Of a stretch of DNA of 64,000 nt, positions 26,101 to 35,100 are shown piece by piece. The notes under the pieces were generated by a model, which was not told the origin of the DNA, did not search any database, and saw only the letters and a program-made list of their open reading frames with translations. The position numbers and the translations under genes are program-made. The stretch lies in assembly GCA_013398055.1 (NCBI GenBank), contig VZRS01014203.1:5251-69250 (forward strand). Direction: 5' to 3'. How positions within the stretch are numbered: the stretch's first letter is position 1; the number at the start of each line of letters is the position of its first letter. Source of the DNA: Ifrita kowaldi. Lineage: Eukaryota; Chordata; Aves; Passeriformes; Cinclosomatidae.

Positions 26101-29100
26101 GACTTTGTCGTGTTTCTAAGAACAGTATTGAGTCTAAGGGAGAGCAGGGACAGGGAACACCCCCAGCAGTGTGGTGTCATCTCTGGAGTTCATGACCAGT
26201 CCCAAGAGGTGTAACTGTGTGTTTCCATCTGTCAGGTCGTGTTGACAAGGAAGGGACCGAAGCTGATGAAAAGAAACCCAAGGTAAGCAAAACACAAAAA
26301 CAGGGGTGACACCTGTCCACATTCCTGGCCCCTCTCCCGCCCTCCTTGCCTGCTCTTGTGCCTCTTAGGAAACCTTCCCATTATGTTCCATTTTTCCATT
26401 TGTTTTCAAGAGTGTTTTTATTTTTTCTTCCCTCCCTCGGGTTTGGATGGTGCAATCCATGGGTTCTTTGAGGGTGAGGAAATGGTCCAAATCAAAATCA
26501 AACTCGTGGCTCATGGGGTTGGGTGGGTGGTTGGAGAAATCATTTTCTCAGCCCAGGACTGGAAAGCAGCAGCTGACCTTGGGGCAGACTCAAAACTGCA
26601 TCAGGGACAAGCATAACTGTGAAAAGAGCAAAATATATAATTAAAACATTAAATTAAATAATTTAGGCCTTGCAGATCATAGAATATCCTGGGTCAGAAG
26701 GGATCCACAAGAATCATCAAATCCAGTTCCTGGCTTACACAGGACAACTCCCCAAAAAGATGCTGTGTTGTGTTCTGGGTGAGGAACAGAGTTTAATAAT
26801 GGGTAAATTCCAGGAGTTTAACAATATCTGTCACACTGGTAATTTGGAAGAGGTTTAGCTTAGCTGGCCATTATCCTGGTTAGTGCCTGAGTGGGATAAT
26901 GGACAAGCTGAGGGGAAATTCAGTGGGTGAAGAGCTAAAGATGAGGGATAGAATTATTTTCAAACACCGAAATTGGTTATTTCTCTATACACTGCCCTGG
27001 CAGTCCCAGCCATCACCTACCCCACACCCAGCTCTGTATTGCACCTTCTAATCCTATTTATTGTTGCTGATCCCATTTTGTTTCCCTCCCATGCTGATTT
27101 TTTTTTGTTTGTTTTTGTTCCCATTTTATTTCGTTTCCATGTCCAAGAAATCCTCACCCTGCCCTGCCAAACTCCCCGGCTCCATGCCCCCCCTCCGACC
27201 CGCAGCCCCTCCGAAACCACCCTCCAGCCCTGCCTCGGCCTCCAAACGAGCCTCTCCTGCCACTCCCCGGCCCGCCGGTGCAGGGACGCAGGAGACGAGA
27301 GCCAAGGTAAGGGAGTGGGGAGGGAGAGAGGCCAGGGGCAGTACCTGGAGGCGTTCCCGGTCGATGGAGCTTGGCTGAGTCCTTCCCTGTGCCATGGAGA
27401 GGGTGGGATGTGCTTCCCCTTCCCGTGGTGAGCTGAAGCCCGGGGCTCACCCGGGAAAGGTCCCGGCAGCCCGGCAGGGGCTGTGCCCCGGCCGTGGGGA
27501 TGGGACACGAGCTGTGAACAGGCACATTCCAGGTGTGGGGAATCCCAGGGGAGCAGCTGGGCGGGTCTCGGGTGCTCTGAGCCCGAGGGGTGACAGCCGG
27601 TCCCTGACGTCCCCGCTGTGTCCCCAGGGCCCGGAGGCGAGGGGCTCCAAGACGGGCACGGCGCGCGCGGGGCAGGCGCAGAGGAACTCCACCAACGCCA
27701 CCCGCATCCCGGCCAAGACCCCCACGGCCCCCAAGACCCCTCCCAGCTCCGGTAGGTGACGGTGGGAGCCGCGTGCTGGTGACTGGGTGGTGCTGCTGGG
27801 CAGTTCCAGGGCGTCGATGACCAAACTCAGCACTGTCCTGGGGCTGGGGTGCAGAGCCAGGGGTGATCCCTCTGAATCGAGCCTTTCCAGGTGCTGCTCA
27901 GTCCCCTCTGTTCGTACAGTCACCAGTGTGTAGGAGAGGGCAGTTGCTTTATCCTGTGGGATTTCCTCAAATTTGGAAGATTTAGGCAGCTCCGTTTTTT
28001 TTAATCCATCTACTCGTTTTCTCTCTGGCGATATTTCACAAAGAGCAGGGGCAAGAGGATCAATTCTTCGATTACAGGAATGGAGATTAGCCCATTATGC
28101 TCAGAGAAGAAAACCCCAGAAAGCATCAGGCATTGTGAATTTCCATTAAAATGGTGCATTTCACTGGATATATACATATCTTTCATACTTAACCAGAGCT
28201 GCATAAAACCTTAAATCAATTAATTTTCCAGCTTTATTATGTTTAAGCATCTTTCTCATTCACTAAACAGGCAGAAAGGAGCAGAAAAAACCACCTCCTG
28301 CAGCAGCAAAGACTGAGAAAGGTGATGTTTAAGGGTCTTCTTTTCTTCTTTCATTTCCTTTTCAAACTGGGGACAGTGCTAAGCTGCTCAGCGATCAGCC
28401 TTAGTTAATCACAGAAAATAATTTTGTGAAAGTGCTTCCAAATTTCTAATAGAAAAGTGGTTCTGAGTGTCTTTTGTCTGTAATTCGTCATGCCACGCTC
28501 GGGTGGGGAGTCTTACTGATGATCCAGGCAATGGAGACCATCTTCCTTCTGGGATATTAGGAAATTGCCTTTAAATCGCAGTTTTTCCTTCAAAATGGAG
28601 TAGAAGAAAGTGCAGCCACCACCCTCCCCCTGCACTGGGAGTAGCGGGTGGGCTCTGGGACGAGGCAGAGCGGCCCCCACGGGGAGCAGGGCAGGGTTCT
28701 GACCCGTGCTGTCCTGTCTGCAAACCCCAGGTGAGCAGCCAAAGTCTGGAGACAGAAGCGGTTACAGCAGTCCCGGCTCCCCCGGGACTCCAGGCAGCCG
28801 TTCCCGCACCCCCTCTCTGCCCACCCCACCAGCCAGGGAGCCCAAGAAGGTGGCAGTGGTTCGCACCCCACCGAAATCTCCCGCCTCTGCCAAGACCCGC
28901 ATCCAGCCGTCGGCCGCGCCCATGCCCGACCTGAAAAACGTCAAGTCCAAAATTGGCTCCACCGATAACCTCAAGCACCAGCCCGGAGGTGGCAAGGTAA
29001 ACACGGACTCTGCTTCCCAGGGGCCTGTCTGTGGGGACAGCGGGCGCTGGGCGCTCCGTCCGGGGTGGGAGAACCTCCCTGGAGCAGCAGCAGCCTGGCC

Positions 29101-32100
29101 GTGGGTGCGGGCAGGGCTCCAGCCCGACTCTGGTGTATTTGAAAGGCTTTGGGTTGGATGCTTGGCCTGGAATTCCTTGGCTGGCTTAGTGCAGCTCAGC
29201 TGTCCCATGGAGAGCTCGTGGTGTGGGTCTCATGGAGCGGCTGCCAGGGGAGTGACATTCCCTGGTGGTGTCCAGGCAGGGACAGCAGGTTGTGACCTGC
29301 AGCTCTGAGGAGTGGCAGGATCAGGGCTGTTTTTCCACTGTGCCTGGAGCAGTCCTTCCAGCACTGCAGGAGAGGACAGGACGGTCTGTCTCCTCCTTCT
29401 GGGGGTCTCAGGCTCGGACCCCACGTTTTTCCGGACACTGGGATTTTGGATCCAGCTCTGTTGGCAAGGTTTCGGGTTGTGTTGTGCCATCAGGCGCTGT
29501 CTGGCTGCACGGTGCAGGGTGGCACGGCCAGAGCTGGTGGCACTTCTGTCCTTTCAACCACTTTGCACTCCCAGGAAAGTTGTTTCACGAGCAGCAAAGG
29601 GACCTCTGGGCTCCAAGTGCTTGGGAATGAGGGTCTTGGTTAAATTCTGCAAGCCTGGGGGGGACACTGCCTGTCCTGGGGTGACACTGCCTGGCTCCAG
29701 ACCTTGCAGAGCCACAGCAAGCGTTCCCTGAGTGCTGTGCATGGCATTTTGTGTGAGCAGGTACCTCAGTGGCTCTGAATGTTCCCCTTTGGCATAGGGG
29801 GAGGCTTTGAGCTGGTTCCTCTGCATCCTCTGAAATGGCAGCCTGCTTTTCCATGGCCTTTCCAGGCGTTTTCTACTGTGGCTGGCGATTTACTGGCTTT
29901 GTGCCACAATCCAGGGGGGCTCTGGAGCCTGGGCAGGGCTCTTGGTCATGAGACAGCAGCACATGAGCACAGTGTCCTTTTTGGGGGGGCTCAGCCCTGC
30001 TGCCCACTTAGCACAAGACACAGGTTTTTCTTCCCACCCCCACAAACCCTGTTCTCCAGTGATTTTAGAAGGAACCCTTGTTTACTGGAAAATAGTTAAA
30101 TTATTTGCTTCTTCTTTTTTAATCCAGCTTTTACAAGTTGGTTTTTTCCCTTTCTGCTTCTCTGTTGTTGTTGTTACTGAAAGAGTAAGAACAGTTGAAT
30201 TTGGGACAATTCCTTGCTCTTTGCAGGGGAGAATGGCTGGATGCTCTGCTGGGGGTTCTGTAGGACACGAGGCTGCTCTCAGCAGAATGGCTGCAGCTGG
30301 AGCAGAAGGGGCTGATCCCACACGTTTGATTTTAGGCTGGTCAGAAATGGGTTTGGAGCCTGCTCTCTGTGGAGGTTCCAGACCTCCAGCCCAGGGAAGC
30401 AAAGGAACGTGGGACACACACGCCAGGAGCCAGCCAGGCCACGTCTCTGCCAGTGTTCCTGCATGGCCTGGGCACTCCTGTTGTCGCTGGATCACCGAGT
30501 GCTGCTCTGGCAAAGCCTGCTCTGGCAGAGCTGGGTCCCGATTTGTGGGATTAGTGGATGTGAACTTGGAAAATCCTGCTGGAAGCACGTGCCAGCCGTG
30601 GTGCTTCCCAGGCTGGAGAGCCAGGGCATAGCAGGGAGCTCTCCTGGCAGCAGCAGGCCGGGCTTGGAGTGCTGGGGTGGAGGCGAGGTGCCTGCTCAGC
30701 CCTGGGGATGGTGCTGCCCAGAAGTGACGCTGCTGGTCGTTCTCACAGGGCTGTGCTTCACACAGGCTCAGACCTGTGGGTTTTTACCTGCATTTACACC
30801 TGGGGGGGTTGTAAAGCCACTCCAGGGTGTGTGGGGAAGGAGCAGGGGTTGTCTTCACCTTCAGGTTGTCTGGAAGAGCTGCTCCGATGCCCGAGGTCCC
30901 TCCCTGCACAACCAGTGGGGAAAACAAGCCCCGAGTGGCACCAGCGTCATTAGCCCAGAAATCCGTGGGTGGAGGGAAGGCTTTGGGGCTGGAGGCTGGC
31001 CTTAGCAGGGCGGGTGGTTCCCATGTGGGCCCAGCCCTTCCCGGCCTCCATCCCACCGGGAATGTTGGGAATGTGCCACGGAGCTGGGATGGGGCTGCAT
31101 CCCTGGCCTGGGGCTGCATTCCTGGCAGCGCTGGCTTTCTCTTGGTAGCCGTGGAGGGAGTGTGAGCCCTGTGCCGGCCAGAGCTCGGTGTCTTCTCCCA
31201 GTGCTGGGCACGCAGCTCCTGCTCCCCAGCCCGGCTGGTGGCACCTGTTTGCCCAAGGCCGGGTGTGCCTGGCCCAGAAGGGGACTGGCACGGGAGCTGG
31301 AGCTGGGCAGGATTTTTCTGTCAGCTCCATCCCTCCTCCTTCCACCGGCTCTGCAGAAGCTGAGTCTCCGAGCCCTGGAGGAGTCTCCGAGCCCTGGTGC
31401 CTCTTGGCGTTTGCTGCCCAGCGAGTTCCCTGTTCTGTGCAGGGGAAGGAACCAGGCTGAGCTGGCTTTCTGCTGGTGTTTGCGGCCTGCGACCCAGGGC
31501 TGCATCACCACCCAGGCCTGTCCAGTCTCTAGCTACAACCTGCCCACCTCCATCTTCACTTTCCAGCCCAGGAGCAGACAAATCTGTGCAGCAAGCCACA
31601 GATTCTCCTTTTCACTCCTGGCCCTGGAAGGCAGGTTCCTGCTTTAGGGATATAACACATGGTCAAGCTGCAGATGGTCATGTTGTTTCTCACACTCTTT
31701 TCTGGCTACTAAAGGTGCAGATAATTAATAAGAAGCTGGACTTTAGCAGCGTTCAATCCAAGTGTGGCTCAAAGGATAATATCAAACACATCCCGGGCGG
31801 AGGCAGTGTGAGTACCTTCACACTTTCAATGCTCTATAATAGTTCTTATGATAAGTGGCATGTTGTGTACACTAAACTGCCAATGCTATCTGCAGCGACC
31901 CTGCCATCAGATAGCTATTGGTGACGTGCAATGACTCTTTTCTGGCTACCAAAGGTGCAGATAATTAATAAGAAGCTGGACTTTAGCAGCGTTCAATCCA
32001 AGTGTGGCTCAAAGGATAATATCAAACACATCCCGGGCGGAGGCAGTGTGAGTACCTTCACACTTTGAATGCACTGTAGTAATCCTGACTTTAGTGGCAT

Positions 32101-35100
32101 GTTGTTACACTAATCACCAATGCTATCTGCAGCCACCCTGCTGTCACATAGCCATTGGGGACGTGCTGTCATTTAACCCCATTAACCCAAAAGATGACCC
32201 CTAACAAGTCCTGGACATGCCTGACATGGACAGAACTAACTGCCCCGTGTCCAAACCACGTCTGTAACAAAACATCCCAGTAACTCCAGGGTTTTGCACT
32301 ACCTGGAAGGTGAAAGCCTCCTTGTCTGTGGGATGGGGCCTCTGGCACACAGTGATGCAGGAGATGGGTAGATTTATGAGCAGACCCAGTCCTCGTTGCT
32401 TAATGTGCTGCTAAATTGGACATGATCCTGCCCAACATGTGAGCATGCAGGCTCCTGCCCATTCCCATCAGGCAAGTATGATCCATGCAAATATTAAGTT
32501 TCTCCTTGCTAACGAATGTGTCCAGCAGCGCCCACGGAGGCTGAGCCTGAAGTGTTGTTGAGTTAATTGATTTGAACGCTGGCACTTCCAGCTGTTCCCA
32601 CATAAATACCAGACTCAGCTCTCAGTTACTGTGCCAGAAACCTGGAGAAACTCCACAGAGGTTGGTGGATTTACAGCTGGATACAGTTTGGGTCCAGGAA
32701 AGATGCTGGACTGAGGAAGGCACGTCCCTGAGACCCCAGACAGTGTGACTGGGCTTTGTGGGTCCTGGTCTGAGATGTTCCCCATGGATTTTCCTTAGGC
32801 TGTTTTTGATCTCTGTGGATGCCTTCCCTAAGAAACTGAGCCTTGCAGAAGGCTTGGCAGGTGAACACAGGGACACACCTGGGTTTGCAGCCTCTGGCTT
32901 AAATTTGGTGTCACTGTGCAGTTATTTCAGAGGAGGCCAGAGGAGCTGCTCTGCAGAGCTCAGACCCCTGTGAAGCAGTTCCATGGTTGCCCCTTTTCCT
33001 CACTCTGGGGTCCTGCACTGCCTGGGCTGCCCAGGATGTGGAGGACCAGGAGTTAGTGTTGGCCACGAGTCCTCTGTGCTGTGGCGGGTGCTGAGCTCGT
33101 CCCTTCCTCCACGGAGAGCTCACACTGCGGGCGTGGGCAGCTGCAGTGGGTTAAGAATTACCTGGATTTTCGTCTGGGGGTTGTGATCCCTCCCCAGGCC
33201 CTGCCAGAACTGAAAACCCCATGATCTCTGCCTGTGGGAGCTCTCGGAGCAAAGCCTGGCAGGGGCAGAGTGGCTGCACAGGCTGTCCCGGGGGCTGGGC
33301 TGGGCCCTGGGGCTGCCCTGCGAGAGGGGCAACGAGAGACCCCAGGGCTTCGATGGCCATTGGGACTGGACCCCCCACAACACCATCAGCAGGGACCCCT
33401 GCCCAGCCATCGCTGCTTCCAGAGGGAACTGTCCCTCCCTGGGGCTGGTACCTGGATTTTTAAGCCCATGGATGCTCTGACCAGGTGATGCCTCAGGTAA
33501 AAGTTGGCACTGCAGATGCTGAGGGGTGGGATCCCCAGGTCTCTGGCACTGGTTTCCCAGGCAAACAACTCTGTTCCCTTTTTCCTTTCTTGCTAAAATG
33601 GGGAGGATCCTTCTCTGCTCCCCAGCGGGATGGGAAGGGATGACAGAGTCCTGTCTGTCAAAAAAGGGACTGGAATGAGAGCAGAAAGTTCCAATTGCTG
33701 ATTGCTTGCACTGGAAACAGGAGGACTTTCAGTCCCAGGTCTCAGCAGTGCCTGAATTGCTCATAGACCCTTCAGGGTCACAGCTGGGATTAGAAAGGCA
33801 CCAGCTGCTCTTTTTGGGCGTTTCCTGCTTTCCAACCAAATCCGGCTCCTCTCCTGCCCAGTGCATTAAACGTGTGACCTTTCCCAGAGCTGTCTCCACG
33901 TCTGTGTCCACGGTGTGCTCCCAGACCCTGTGAGGGGTTGCTTTTCTCCCTGTCTCCTGTCAAACGTGCCTTTTGGTCTGCGTGAGCGTTGGAGACAAGG
34001 CAGGTCAGCGGGGCTCTGTGCCTGGGACTGAGCCTCTGCTCCTCCTTTTCCTGGCTCCACGGGGGGCTGAGCGCTGTTTCTCAGGGCTGACAGTCACAGT
34101 CCATCTCTGGGGGTGGTGGGGCCAGCGTGAGAACTGAAGGATGCACCTTCCCCTGGGGCTTTTGGGTCAGAGATGGGGAGCAGAGGCTGTGGTGGATCCT
34201 TGGTGCTGGTCTGGGGCTGCTGGGAGGAGGCAGCTCCTCTGCACAGGTCCCTGTGGTGCTGGCACATCCTCTGAGACTGGTGAGAGCATCGCACCCGCCG
34301 TGGTGCTCGGGGGAAACATGGAGGGCAGCAGATGCTCCCCGGGAAATCCAGGCTGTCCCCAGAGCCAGAACCAACCTTGAGGTGTCGATGGTCCCGTTTC
34401 TCCTGCACAGCCCCACTAACTCCAGCAGCAGCTGACCCACACCCGGTGTTAGTCCCAAACCAGGGTCGAGGTGAACCTGTGGGGTTCTGGGGATGTTTTC
34501 TCCCCCCGTGTCTCCTGCTCCTGCCGTAGCTGCCGTGTGTGTGCCGTGGTCCGAGGGTCCTCTCCTGGTGTGTAGCTGCTAACGTAGCTCTGCAGAGCCC
34601 CTGTTGGTGTCCCTCTGTGTGTTTGTCCCGTGTCCCCGGTGTCCGTGCGCAAAGGCCACCGGCCCCACGCGGTCTGGGGACGGGGGGGATCCGTGGAATT
34701 GCTGGAGCCCACGTTCAGAGACATCATGGGCAAAACACATCAAAACAGAGCTTAAATATCATGAAATGCTGTTGTGGTTCAATATTTTGTAACTGCCATT
34801 TTAATTTCTATGATGTGAACTCCAGATATTTAGACTTTGCTTTGCTTTTTTTTTTTAACCCTTATTTCCGTTACAGCATTTTTCAGAAATGCATATTTTG
34901 GTCACTCTTTTAAAAGTTCTGTGCACATTGATCATTTCTGTTCTTTCAGTTTTTGTGGACATAAGCTTTATGTTTTACACCAGAAAAGGTATTTATTTTT
35001 TACGTTTTCTCTCTGGTATATCTCCTCCTTTTGGATGATGTGTATGCAAATCTTAATTAATTACCACTCCACTTTCTCTCTCACTTGAGCACTTTAAAAT

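Larger units (their letters stand above)
31694..32172 (+). repeat. MAPT: 240-bp tandem duplication containing MAPT exon 10
   Basis: Two head-to-tail copies of about 240 bp each carry an exon 10 with its acceptor (CTCTTTTCTGGCTACYAAAG) and downstream intron. Copy 1 is about 31,694-31,933 and copy 2 about 31,934-32,172. The exons are identical, whereas the intron downstream of each copy differs at many positions and by small indels (shared words include CAATGCTATCTGCAGC). The duplication is therefore not recent, or the exons have been homogenised. The right border is approximate. Confidence 0.95.

Noticed and set aside
29942..30631. 229-residue frame in intron 9, where primates have the saitohin gene
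   Set aside because: No similarity to saitohin that I can see, and saitohin is known only from mammals; no start context or conservation.
31397..31924. 175-residue open frame reading through exon 10 copy 1
   Set aside because: It arises because exon 10 and its flanks lack stops in this frame. Only the 93-nt exon is conserved, and its AG/GT borders are clear.
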